In this document: positions 53,319-61,115 of the stretch, piece after piece
How positions within the stretch are numbered: the stretch's first letter is position 1
Layout of the letters: every line of letters begins with the position of its first letter
NCBI RefSeq assembly: GCF_033807535.1
Contig: NZ_CP136856.1
Span: forward strand, 1,049,001 to 1,113,000
From: Oceanisphaera sp. IT1-181
Lineage (GTDB): Bacteria > Pseudomonadota > Gammaproteobacteria > Enterobacterales > Aeromonadaceae
DNA: 64,000 nt
Direction of reading: 5' to 3'
Translations under genes and position numbers: made by a program
The notes under the pieces: model-generated
What the model was told of the DNA's origin: nothing
Database searches by the model: none
What the model saw: only the letters and a program-made list of their open reading frames with translations

Positions 53319-53999
53319 CTACTTAGTGGGCATCAGGGTAATTTCGCGTATATCGCATCTTGGATTGGCAGAAATGGCATACATCACAGCGTCCGCCACA
53401 TCGCTTGGGTCTAGCTTGTCCGGTTTGGCTTCGTCAAAAAAGGGCGTGTTGACCATGCCGGGGCAGATAGTGGTGCAACGACCATTCCACTCCGCCATTT
53501 CAGCCGCTAAATTTTGGCCAAATCCGTAAGCAAACCATTTGGTGGCCCCATACACGGAGCCTTTCAGGGTTTTCTTGCCGGCAACAGAGCTGGTAATAAT
53601 AAAGTGGCCTTGGGTTTCTTTTAATGCGGGTAGGCTGGCTTTAGCAGTAAACAGTAACGCATTGATATTCACATCCAGCATGGTTTTCCACTCACTTGGC
53701 TCACCGTTTTCGATACCAGGAGTGTTAACACCCGTGCCCGCATTGGCGAACACCACGTCAATTCTGCCAAATTTTTCTTTAGCCTTTTCAACCACCTTGG
53801 TAATTTCATCCAGCTTTGATACGTCTGCCGTCACTGCTAACACCTTATCTTCACCCCAACGCTTCACTATTTTTTTGAGTTTATCTGTGCTTCTCGCCGT
53901 GATCACGACCTTGTGCCCCGCTTCAATGACCTTATCTACGGTCGCCGCCCCTATGCCGCTAGAAGCGCCGGTGATCAGTACTACTTTTTCATTTTTCAT
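53319..53999 (-). CDS. Short-chain dehydrogenase/reductase
   Basis: 226 residues. Cofactor site VLITGASSGIGAATV, NAG in VFANAGTG, catalytic Ser in IITSSVAG and YxxxK in VYGATKWFAYG. It is a classical SDR of the serine/3-hydroxy acid dehydrogenase kind. The substrate is unknown and there are no operon partners. Confidence 0.93.
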   Translation of the reverse strand: MKNEKVVLITGASSGIGAATVDKVIEAGHKVVITARSTDKLKKIVKRWGEDKVLAVTADVSKLDEITKVVEKAKEKFGRIDVVFANAGTGVNTPGIENGEPSEWKTMLDVNINALLFTAKASLPALKETQGHFIITSSVAGKKTLKGSVYGATKWFAYGFGQNLAAEMAEWNGRCTTICPGMVNTPFFDEAKPDKLDPSDVADAVMYAISANPRCDIREITLMPTK

Positions 54000-54131
54000 G
54001 GTGTTTATCCTTAATATAAGCGATGTTTAGCTCGTTAACGTGAGCGCTATAAGCCTGTCATTCTTTTCTCACTACAGGGTAGTAGAGTGATCTAATATCA
54101 ACAGCAGAGCCTTTTCCTGCATCATGATCTC

Positions 54132-54552
54132 ACCTGATTACCCACAAAGCTCAGCCATGTTTCAGTGAACTCAGCACCAATGAATTCAATAGGTTACAGA
54201 GAGGCATGTCGAATATCCTGCTGGCCATACGTTCAAGACCCACAACCACGCCAAATTTCAAAACGTTGCACCGTAGAGGCCGCTTTAGCTGGCCGGTGGC
54301 GCGGAGCGCCACCAAGATCTTCAAACCGCACGGCGTTGACAAAGGCACCTACAAAACACACCTCGTTTAACATTGATGTGGTTTGTAGGTTCTTGTTTTA
54401 CTGCGTAAAACCGGCCAGCTAAAGCGGCCTCTACCGCAAAGCAATAGCCTTGCTGCACCCTGCTTGTATTGATGTCGCAGCAGGGTATGGATACGAGAAA
54501 AGAACAAACCGAAACAGGGTGCATTATGGCTGAGGTTCATACGTAATCAGGT
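54132..54552. mobile_element. MITE-like element, copy B (421 bp)
   Basis: Same ACCTGATTAC/GTAATCAGGT ends as the element at 49555-49845, flanked by a perfect 6-bp duplication GATCTC (54126-54131 and 54553-54558). The inner part has an inverted repeat of about 24 bases (GTAGAGGCCGCTTTAGCTGG near 54271 and its complement near 54414) that would form a long hairpin. No transposase frame. Confidence 0.88.
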
Positions 54553-54585
54553 GATCTCAAGCTGACACAACAAACCGGAGTAATG

Positions 54586-54945
54586 ATGAAAACTAAAATT
54601 ATGGTCGCGCTTACCACTGTCGCTTTTGCACTCACGGCTCATGCCGCCCAAGACCCTGTACCTGAGATTATTTTTGTACCCGATAATGCTCAAGTGGTGG
54701 AAGCCGAAAACAAATGGTTTGGTGGCTTTGAACTGGAAGCCAACATATCAGGCAGCACACTGCTTGATATCAGTGAACAGGTGAAAGCTTTTTACACCGA
54801 TAAGGGCTTTGAACTGAGCCAGGAACAAGCCGATGACGACGACATTGAGCTGCTGTTCGTTAAAGAGCAAGAGAGTGTTGAAGTCGATATCGAGTTAGAG
54901 CATAACGACATTATCGAATACAGCGTCGATTACGAAACTAAATAA
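54586..54945 (+). CDS. Small periplasmic acidic protein
   Basis: About 119 residues. The signal peptide is MKTKIMVALTTVAFALTAHAA. The rest is acidic (DDDDIELLFVKEQESVEVDIELEHNDI), ending in IIEYSVDYETK. The VEVDIEL stretch and overall acidity resemble the two-repeat periplasmic protein at 18261, but I do not recognise a named family. CGGAGTA precedes the ATG pair. Confidence 0.7.
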   Translation: MKTKIMVALTTVAFALTAHAAQDPVPEIIFVPDNAQVVEAENKWFGGFELEANISGSTLLDISEQVKAFYTDKGFELSQEQADDDDIELLFVKEQESVEVDIELEHNDIIEYSVDYETK

Positions 54946-55006
54946 CGGCGGCTTAGCCGTCGATAATGCAACGGCGGTAGCAACGACGAGAGTGTAGGGC
55001 GGCAAG

Positions 55007-55037
55007 AAAAAGGGTTAGCTTCAGCTAACCCTTTTTT
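55007..55037. terminator. Terminator between convergent genes
   Basis: AAAAAGGGTTAGCT-TC-AGCTAACCCTTTTTT, a perfect stem with A and T runs. It can work for both the small periplasmic protein and the baeRF gene on the other strand. Confidence 0.9.
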
Positions 55038-55092
55038 GTGTTTAAATTTTATCTGTTAGCCATAAGCTTAGTGTTAGTTAAGCTGGCGCGAG

Positions 55093-56214
55093 TTAGACCG
55101 GATAGCGGGCGATTACCGCTAAATCGTGGCCGCCTGGAATATCCTGTTTGCGTACCGCCATTACCTTGGCACCGGTGCGCAAAGCACGACAGGTGATTTC
55201 ATCGACCACACCATAATTCATGGCATCGCTTTCGCTATCAAACATCACTTCGCCGGTTTCATCGTCAACAAAGCCATCGACCACGCCGTCAATATCAACC
55301 AACAGTCGCTCGATCCCGCCGAAGGTGGCAAGTCGCGCCGCACTGGAAATATCCGTGGTGGTACGGCTTTGGTTGGTGCGTTCTTCAAACAAGCGCTGGA
55401 AGTCGACAATAATACTGGCGTAATGGGCGTCAAGTATTGGGCGGGCCGCCGTTGCCAGATTGGCTTCGTTTAAGTGTTCAGGATTACCGGCAATCATGTC
55501 TGGTAATACGGCGGTCGAACTTAGCGAGCGGAACAAAGACGCTAACGGTTGGGTGGAAGCCAGCAGCAGCGGGTTATTGCTGTGCATCAGTATCGGCCTA
55601 AGTGCTGCATTAATTTTACGCACATAGTTGGTTAAGTACGCTTTGTGTCCTTGCCCCGCAGAGCGGTGGCCGCTGCCTTTAAAGTCTTTGTCGACCAGCT
55701 TATTAGTGGCATCTGCCGCATTCATGGGCATATTAGGCACGTCAATAACGCGGGGTGGCGAGTTAGGAGAGATCTCGATCAGTCGTACGGCATTTTCTGA
55801 AAGCGCTAAAATATGCGCCGCGTGGCTAAAGGTAATCGCACGCAGTAGCGGTTTTAGATGGAAGCGATCGGACACTTCAACAATATCGGTCAGCTTGTTC
55901 GCCAAGCGGAAGGTGCGCAATGATTCCGGTGTGGCCAAAATCGCCAAACTGTTGGCCTGATGCTCCCAAAATTCCTGATCCGCTAACAAGTCATCAAACT
56001 GATCTTGTAATGCTTGGATATGTTGTCGTTTATCGAAGCCGGTTTTTTCAAGTTGGCTAATGGCCTTCTTGAATAAGCTATTAAGGTGAGTACGAGTCTG
56101 CTTGCTCTCTCGGCCAAGTGGCGAGGTTGGCAAGTAGATAGAGATGCAGGCATCGGAGCGCATCAGGTTGAGATCACCGATTTCATCGGTACTAGGCATG
56201 TCCACGTAATACAT
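55093..56214 (-). CDS. Bacterial eRF1-like (baeRF) family protein, copy 2
   Basis: 373 residues starting MYYVDMPSTDEIGDLNLMRS. It is closely like the 41952-43070 product along its whole length, for example LAILATPESLRTFRLANKL, GGIERLLVDIDGVVDGFVDD and the IPGGHDLAVIARYPV end. It is probably a duplication of the same gene within about 12 kb. The role is the same unknown (release-factor-like domain). Confidence 0.78.
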   Translation of the reverse strand: MYYVDMPSTDEIGDLNLMRSDACISIYLPTSPLGRESKQTRTHLNSLFKKAISQLEKTGFDKRQHIQALQDQFDDLLADQEFWEHQANSLAILATPESLRTFRLANKLTDIVEVSDRFHLKPLLRAITFSHAAHILALSENAVRLIEISPNSPPRVIDVPNMPMNAADATNKLVDKDFKGSGHRSAGQGHKAYLTNYVRKINAALRPILMHSNNPLLLASTQPLASLFRSLSSTAVLPDMIAGNPEHLNEANLATAARPILDAHYASIIVDFQRLFEERTNQSRTTTDISSAARLATFGGIERLLVDIDGVVDGFVDDETGEVMFDSESDAMNYGVVDEITCRALRTGAKVMAVRKQDIPGGHDLAVIARYPV

Positions 56215-56535
56215 TCAAAGCCCCTTGTAAGTCCAAGTTCTCGATTACCGAACATAGCACATGGAACAGCGAAATAAGCGCCTTCGCAGAGCATAATCGC
56301 CACCGATCACCAGACTGAGAACCAGATCGCTTTATCGGAATTATTGCGACTAAATTTCGGGTTACTCAGTGAACTTACCGTGGTTTTGCATTGTCCTATA
56401 CGAGCTGTCCAACAAGCCTTCTAAGTTGGTCATCAGGTTGGCTATTATTGAGAAGGCACCTGTTTATTGAATTATCTGTTTACTAAACTACGTGTTTGTA
56501 GAGCTACCTATTTATAAAATGCGAGGGAACAGATC
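56215..56535. other. Intergenic region before osmC-like gene
   Basis: About 320 bases between divergent genes, no coding frame. It must hold the promoters of the baeRF copy and of the OsmC gene. TGTTTA-type strings at 56460-56520 are AT-rich; I name no specific site. Confidence 0.5.
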
Positions 56536-56967
56536 ATGAGCATAAAAAAAACGGCATCAGCACACTGGGAAGGCGATCTTAAAAAAGGCAAAGGCACTAT
56601 CTCGACCCAGAGCGGCGCTTTGAAAGAAAATCCTTACGGTTTCAATACGCGTTTTGAAGACCAGCCCGGCACCAATCCGGAAGAGTTGATTGGCGCAGCC
56701 CACGCCGGCTGCTTCTCAATGGCATTTTCTATGCTATTAGGCCAAGAAAACTTCACCCCAGACAGCATCGACACCAAAGCCACGGTAACCCTAGAAGAAC
56801 AAAGCGACGGTTTTGCGGTAACTGCCGTACATCTAGCAATGACCGCCCGCATTCCCGGTATCGATCAAGCCAAGTTCGACGAGATAGCCGGTAAAGCCAA
56901 AGTCGGCTGCCCCATCTCCAAGCTACTTAATGCCAAGATCACGCTAGACGCCAAGCTGCAGAGCTAA
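56536..56967 (+). CDS. OsmC family peroxiredoxin
   Basis: 143 residues. Both reactive Cys of the OsmC fold are present: AAHAGCFSMAFSMLL and KAKVGCPISKLL, with N-terminal ASAHWEGDLKKGKGTI. OsmC/Ohr-type enzymes reduce organic hydroperoxides. This one is close to OsmC by length and by the GTNPEELIGAAHAGC stretch. A terminator follows directly. Confidence 0.93.
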   Translation: MSIKKTASAHWEGDLKKGKGTISTQSGALKENPYGFNTRFEDQPGTNPEELIGAAHAGCFSMAFSMLLGQENFTPDSIDTKATVTLEEQSDGFAVTAVHLAMTARIPGIDQAKFDEIAGKAKVGCPISKLLNAKITLDAKLQS

Positions 56968-56971
56968 CATG

Positions 56972-57003
56972 AAAAAGGGTGCCTCAATGAGGTACCCTTT
57001 TTG
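56972..57003 (+). terminator. Terminator of the osmC-like gene
   Basis: AAAAAGGGTGCCTCA and TGAGGTACCCTTTTTG form a stem with T-tract. Confidence 0.85.
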
Positions 57004-57010
57004 TTTGTTT

Positions 57011-57218
57011 CTAGCATGAGTGGCTTGTTAGTTTTATATCAATGGCGGATGAAGGTCTACTCCGCCCCTATGCTGCTGTGTTGCCTATAGGTGACGTTAA
57101 CCAGCCATTTAGTGACCAAAAAGCAGGGCAAGCTTCGGAAGCGAGCCAGATGATTTATATATCATCACCGCAGCAGTAATTAACATGGATGTCTTGTTAG
57201 CGCTATATCTCCTAGAGC
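57011..57218. repeat. Left edge of the array with two short att-like motifs
   Basis: No gene. CTAGCATGAGTGGCTTGTTA at 57011-57030 and TTAACATGGATGTCTTGTTA at 57180-57199 are the first two of four copies of a consensus TAACATGGGTGGCTTGTTAG. The 150 bases between them hold no ORF and may be a gene-less cassette. Confidence 0.6.
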
Positions 57219-57279
57219 GTATAACGCTAAGCTAAGCGGCGCAGCTGGCTGCGTCCAATGCTTGAGCGCCTTGTTAGGC
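57219..57279 (-). repeat. attC site 1
   Basis: 61 bases. On the minus strand GCCTAAC-AAGGCGCTCAAGC opens and GTTATAC closes, and inside GACGCAGC pairs with GCTGCGCC. It follows the stop codon of the 90-residue protein gene. Confidence 0.8.
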
Positions 57280-57551
57280 TATTTTGAAAAGAAATACTCT
57301 TTTTTGTTATTATAATTCACATGACTCTTCAACATTTTCTTGTTGTTATTCGTCGTAGGATCATTTTTAACATCAGAATTTGAAAGAATGGCATTAATAG
57401 ACGACTCCGCATATTTCTTACCATTATCTTGAATAATTTTTTCTTCTATAATCCAACTCTTGAGTTCTTCAGCTGTAAATGGTTCAACTAAGATTCCTGT
57501 TTTAGTTGCATTCATAATTTGTCCAATTAATGTCATCGGAGGTTTTAACAT
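57279..57551 (-). CDS. Cassette gene: hypothetical 90-residue protein
   Basis: 90 residues, starting MLKPPMTLIGQIMNATKTGI, Lys/Asn-rich at the C-terminus (NNNKKMLKSHVNYNNKKEYF). EELKSWIIEEKIIQDNGKKYAESSIN is a likely helical region. No known domain is seen. The base composition is much more AT-rich than the flanking chromosome. Its stop codon shares one base with attC 1, the typical cassette arrangement. Confidence 0.65.
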   Translation of the reverse strand: MLKPPMTLIGQIMNATKTGILVEPFTAEELKSWIIEEKIIQDNGKKYAESSINAILSNSDVKNDPTTNNNKKMLKSHVNYNNKKEYFFSK

Positions 57552-57599
57552 CGTCTAATTTCCTTTTTTACATTTAAGTATCAATATTACAGATATATA

Positions 57600-57704
57600 G
57601 CCTAACACTAATGTAGGGCGCCCACTGTTTGAACGTATCAAGCAGACTAACTTTTAAGCCAAAAATAGCGAAGTTATTGGGTCGCATTGCCCGCCTTGTT
57701 AGAC
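57600..57704 (-). repeat. attC site 2
   Basis: 105 bases bounded by GCCTAAC (57600) and GTTAGAC (57698-57704). On the minus strand TAACAAGGCGGGCAATGCGA opens and GGGCGCCC...GTTAGGC closes. It lies about 47 bases after the stop of the 104-residue protein gene. Confidence 0.8.
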
Positions 57705-57751
57705 AGACTGATAACACTAAATAAAACTATCAAATAGCACTTATTACCTTG

Positions 57752-58066
57752 CTAGTCATCTGAATAGTTATTATCTATTATACTTGTAAAGTCAGAATAA
57801 AATTGCTGAGAAAGATATTTATATCCATCATGATTATGCTCATAACAGTAATCAACATTGTTAATTTTAGTTATAAATACAGGACCATTACCACCGTCAG
57901 CAGCTATAACATCGTGCCATCCATAATGAACGATACTAATAATTCTAGAATCAGGATGTTCTAACTCTCTACGTGCATGGACTTCACTTTGGGCAGGCAT
58001 CATATATTGGTATTGCTCATCTAAATTTCTTAGTTTTGCTAAGTAAAAACGTGCTTTTTTTGCCAT
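57752..58066 (-). CDS. Cassette gene: hypothetical 104-residue protein
   Basis: 104 residues starting MAKKARFYLAKLRNLDEQYQ. It is acidic at the C-terminus (DFTSIIDNNYSDD), with many Tyr and His (YCYEHNHDGYKYLSQQFYSD). No named domain is recognised. A ribosome site GAGGGTAAT is seen upstream. It is AT-rich and minus-strand like the other cassettes. Confidence 0.7.
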   Translation of the reverse strand: MAKKARFYLAKLRNLDEQYQYMMPAQSEVHARRELEHPDSRIISIVHYGWHDVIAADGGNGPVFITKINNVDYCYEHNHDGYKYLSQQFYSDFTSIIDNNYSDD

Positions 58067-58089
58067 GATATTACCCTCGATTGTTTACT

Positions 58090-58176
58090 GCCTAACGCCA
58101 ACATAAGCGTCAATAAAATAGTTGGTTAAATGTTGAACGAAGTGAAAAAACCAACTATTTAATGTTGTTGTTATGT
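58090..58176 (-). repeat. attC site 3
   Basis: 87 bases from GCCTAAC to GTTATGT. Inside, AAATAGTTGGTT pairs with AACCAACTATTT. The loop TTCACTTCGTTCAACATTT is nearly the same as in attC 5. Confidence 0.85.
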
Positions 58177-58181
58177 GCTTA

Positions 58182-59081
58182 TTAATAAAGTAAGTTTTCA
58201 TATTTTTGTGGTAATAAAGCAAACTCGCCCCAACCTAACCTCTCAAGACAAAGACCTGCTCCACTTTCAGTGATAGTGCCGTACATTAGAATAACTCTCC
58301 CCTTAGATTCATCACTAATTCCTTTTTCTTGTTGGTCTTCATCCGTCTGCTTAAAATAGAAGTCAGCATGGTTTCTGTGCTTATAAACCAACTTAGTCAT
58401 TCTTATATTTTGTGGCGTTTTTCCTGCGTTGGACGATTTAATTATTTTTCCATAATATAATCTAGGTTTGTCATCCACTTCTGAGACTGTTGAGATATCT
58501 GTAATTAAGTCAATTAGCTGAACTGCATACTGACCTCGTGGCATGAAAAAATATCTATGGATATTATCATCAAATTTAGTAACTAGCCCGCGAACCGTTT
58601 TGAACTTGCTAGGGAGTTTAAAAGACTCTCCACGATGCCGGCCAATAGGAACATCCGCCTCTGGACCGTCTAGTTCCTCAACTGGAGTTTGATCATATTC
58701 TTTTGCGTCTTTTTTTGGGGGAATTGGCTTAGTTTTTATGAAACCTTCAACGATTACTAATTCTTCATTTTGTATGGCTTTTTTAGCTTCTTCCTCTGTT
58801 AAATATTTTTTACCTTCTGCTCTTTTCGTTCTTAAACCACAATCTGTTTTAATTCCTCTAGAGTGTCCGAAGTATGCTTTTCTCCCATTATCAGATACAT
58901 CTTTATCTTTCGGTGAACGATATAAGTTAGCGCAACATTCGGGACAAAACAATTGGCCTCTCATCGTAGCCTCATATTCACTCACTAGAACTTTTTTCGC
59001 ATTTTTTCTTAAAGTATCTTTGTCACCATTTACAAAAGACCAATCATCTAGGTTTAATGCATATTTTATTCTATTATCCAT
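58182..59081 (-). CDS. Cassette gene: protein with CoiA-like zinc ribbon
   Basis: 299 residues from ATG 59081 (AAGGAG upstream; the longer frame to 59120 would run toward attC 4). Residues about 42-85 read LFCPECCANLYRS ... AYFGHSRGIKTDCGL, a CxxC with later His/Cys like the N-terminal zinc ribbon of competence-protein-CoiA-like proteins. The remaining part (KPIPPKKDAKEYDQTPVEELDG then a beta-rich region) is not recognised. CoiA-type nuclease residues are not evident. Possible nucleic acid binding is inference only. Confidence 0.7.
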   Translation of the reverse strand: MDNRIKYALNLDDWSFVNGDKDTLRKNAKKVLVSEYEATMRGQLFCPECCANLYRSPKDKDVSDNGRKAYFGHSRGIKTDCGLRTKRAEGKKYLTEEEAKKAIQNEELVIVEGFIKTKPIPPKKDAKEYDQTPVEELDGPEADVPIGRHRGESFKLPSKFKTVRGLVTKFDDNIHRYFFMPRGQYAVQLIDLITDISTVSEVDDKPRLYYGKIIKSSNAGKTPQNIRMTKLVYKHRNHADFYFKQTDEDQQEKGISDESKGRVILMYGTITESGAGLCLERLGWGEFALLPQKYENLLY

Positions 59082-59106
59082 TGGAACTCCTTTGATATAA
59101 CAAAAC

Positions 59107-59204
59107 ACATAACGCCTCATTAAGAGGCAAAAAATTGTTAGCCAAAATCAGTGAGGTACGAGCACGGCCAACTGTTTTTTGTCCTTTTGAATGACTTGTT
59201 AGCT
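59107..59204 (-). repeat. attC site 4
   Basis: 98 bases from ACATAAC to GTTAGCT. Inner pairing is between AAAAAACAGTTGGCC and GGCTAACAATTTTTTG. It overlaps the stop codon of the 256-residue gene at 59199. Confidence 0.8.
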
Positions 59205-59969
59205 GGTTACCCATTGAACACCAAAGATAAGAGCTCCATACTTGTCATAAATAAGATACAACATAGATAAAGTCATAATTAAGCACATTCCTGACATTAT
59301 ATAATCGAACTTAGAGTTATTCTCATTATTTAAAAGCCGCTTAGTGGTACGGGCGAAAAGATAGCCGCACATAAGTAATTGAAAAATAAGTACAATAGGG
59401 AGGAATAATTTAACTCTATCATCTATTTTTAATACTACATCATCCCAATCAACAACTTGAAAACCATCTTTATAACCTTTTATGCGTCCATTAATAAAGA
59501 ATTCACTATCTTGATTCCCACTAAATAGAACATTAATCAAACCACCATCTCCGGACTCTATTGCTTCATCCCCAACTATATTTATATATAAACAATTTTT
59601 TTCTCCATTTACATCTAGAGAAAATTGTAAGTTTTCTCTAGATGTTTCTATGAATCTTGCTTGTAAAATACGCGTATTTTCATTGGGGCATAACCGCAAC
59701 CTATCTGTTTCTGAGAACATAGATTTATCAAGGTAATTACCACCTGCGTTCCACATCAATATATCTGTAGAATACAGATTATCTATTTTATTTCTTTTCC
59801 AAAGGAGAGTTAAATCACCTGTTTTATCTGTAACTTCAGCCAATAATCTTGATGTCTGTACCGCATATTTAGGTTCAACTTCAGCTTTGGCTGCAAAGTA
59901 AAGAACCACGGCCACACTTATGCCTATAATTATTCCAGTCAATGGATGCTTAATTATTTTATTGAACAA
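59199..59969 (-). CDS. Cassette gene: unknown membrane protein
   Basis: 256 residues. An N-terminal membrane segment (GIIIGISVAVVLYFAAKA), a predicted external domain of about 160 residues, and two C-terminal membrane segments (FLPIVLIFQLLMCGYLF and IMSGMCLIMTLSMLYLIYD). The outer part (DLTLLWKRNKIDNLYSTDILMWNAGG) has a beta-rich look. No known family is recognised. Confidence 0.7.
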   Translation of the reverse strand: MFNKIIKHPLTGIIIGISVAVVLYFAAKAEVEPKYAVQTSRLLAEVTDKTGDLTLLWKRNKIDNLYSTDILMWNAGGNYLDKSMFSETDRLRLCPNENTRILQARFIETSRENLQFSLDVNGEKNCLYINIVGDEAIESGDGGLINVLFSGNQDSEFFINGRIKGYKDGFQVVDWDDVVLKIDDRVKLFLPIVLIFQLLMCGYLFARTTKRLLNNENNSKFDYIMSGMCLIMTLSMLYLIYDKYGALIFGVQWVTS

Positions 59970-59994
59970 CTTTCATACTCCAGCGTTTTTTACC

Positions 59995-60093
59995 AGCTAA
60001 CGCCCGCTTAAGCGGAAAAATATAGCTGGCTAAAATGTTGAACGGAGTGAAAACAGCCAGCTGTATTTTTTCCGTTTGAAGCGCTTGTTAGCT
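59995..60093 (-). repeat. attC site 5
   Basis: 99 bases. On the minus strand GCTAACAAGCGCTTCAAACG opens and CCGCTTAAGCGGGCGTTAGC closes, with long inner pairing (CGGAAAAAATACAGCTGGCT with AGCCAGCTATATTTTTCCG). It is the clearest VCR-like site of the array. Confidence 0.88.
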
Positions 60094-61017
60094 GACATTA
60101 CACAATTTTTTGACTCTACTCATATACAATTCCATATCATGTTCTTTGATACCTTTATATGTAGCGAGTCCATAAATAAATTTAGTAAATGAGCTACCTT
60201 TGACTTTAGAGTGATCTATTTCACTTTCTGAATTAAGGCAGTATTCAATTAAGCTATCTTCATACCCAAAGAGTTTTGAAGGTATTGTAGGTACGATATC
60301 CGCTTGGTTATAAATATGGTACGGACTTGCAAAGTGCTCCATTGCATGGAAATTCCCGTACCTTGGCATTCCAAATACGTAACAAGAGATAGTTCTAAGG
60401 TGATAGTTAATTCTGTTATGGCTAAAATACCGATCTCTGTAAGGATCTTCATTCCAAATACCATGTAATATAGCAGCTAATGCTCCACCAAGAGAATGAA
60501 CCGTAACGTATATTTTATTTCCTTCCCCATAACGTGTTGTGATTTCTGAAAATATTTCACGAATACAACTTATAGTAGCTTTGTGAAAGCCTTTGTGAAA
60601 AAATATGTCTCTATCTTTATACGGGTGTGGGCGAGATTTCATAGCATTTATATTAACAAGCCAATCATAAAGTTGCTGAGTTCCTCGCATCGATACAAAT
60701 ATAACCTCTTTGACCTTTACAATGATAGCGATCGCATATGGTCTTTCTACAATGAAAAAATCACCAAAATCAGAGTTGTTTAATCTTTGGGTTAAATTAG
60801 TCACCCTTCCATTTTTTATAATTTGTTTATATTCCTCACAGGGAATCAAATTAGCTCTATTTGCATTCTTTAATTCGTACTCTGGAATGTGTAGGTAAGC
60901 AACTTTTGAAAATATCGAAGAAACGTAAGCCTTATTCCAATCAAAAGACCCATCCTCCCAATTATTGACACTATTAATAACCTTCCAAGCTTCTGTAATT
61001 CTATCGGTGACTTCCAT
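60088..61017 (-). CDS. Cassette gene: class 3 lipase-like protein
   Basis: 309 residues. The lipase_3 core is seen: IIVKVKEVIFVSMRGTQQLYDWLVN, then the nucleophile elbow KIYVTVHSLGGALAAILHGI with Ser, and later FGMPRYGNFHAMEHF and VPTIPSKLF for the acid and following parts. The usual GHSLG begins here with Val (VHSLG). A lipase or phospholipase activity is likely but not certain. There is no signal peptide, so it is cytoplasmic unless exported otherwise. It lies in one cassette between attC 5 and attC 6. Confidence 0.82.
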   Translation of the reverse strand: MEVTDRITEAWKVINSVNNWEDGSFDWNKAYVSSIFSKVAYLHIPEYELKNANRANLIPCEEYKQIIKNGRVTNLTQRLNNSDFGDFFIVERPYAIAIIVKVKEVIFVSMRGTQQLYDWLVNINAMKSRPHPYKDRDIFFHKGFHKATISCIREIFSEITTRYGEGNKIYVTVHSLGGALAAILHGIWNEDPYRDRYFSHNRINYHLRTISCYVFGMPRYGNFHAMEHFASPYHIYNQADIVPTIPSKLFGYEDSLIEYCLNSESEIDHSKVKGSSFTKFIYGLATYKGIKEHDMELYMSRVKKLCNVS

Positions 61018-61030
61018 ACCCTTCCTTGTC

Positions 61031-61115
61031 AGCTAACGCCCGCAGCACGCGTGGCTATGTAGTGGAGGCGAAGCCGCAACGGAAAAAGCCATCGCTGTGA
61101 CTGCGCTTGTTATAT
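61031..61115 (-). repeat. attC site 6
   Basis: 85 bases from AGCTAAC to GTTATAT. On the minus strand ATATAACAAGCGCAGTCACA opens and GCTGCGGGCGTTAGCT closes. Confidence 0.82.
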
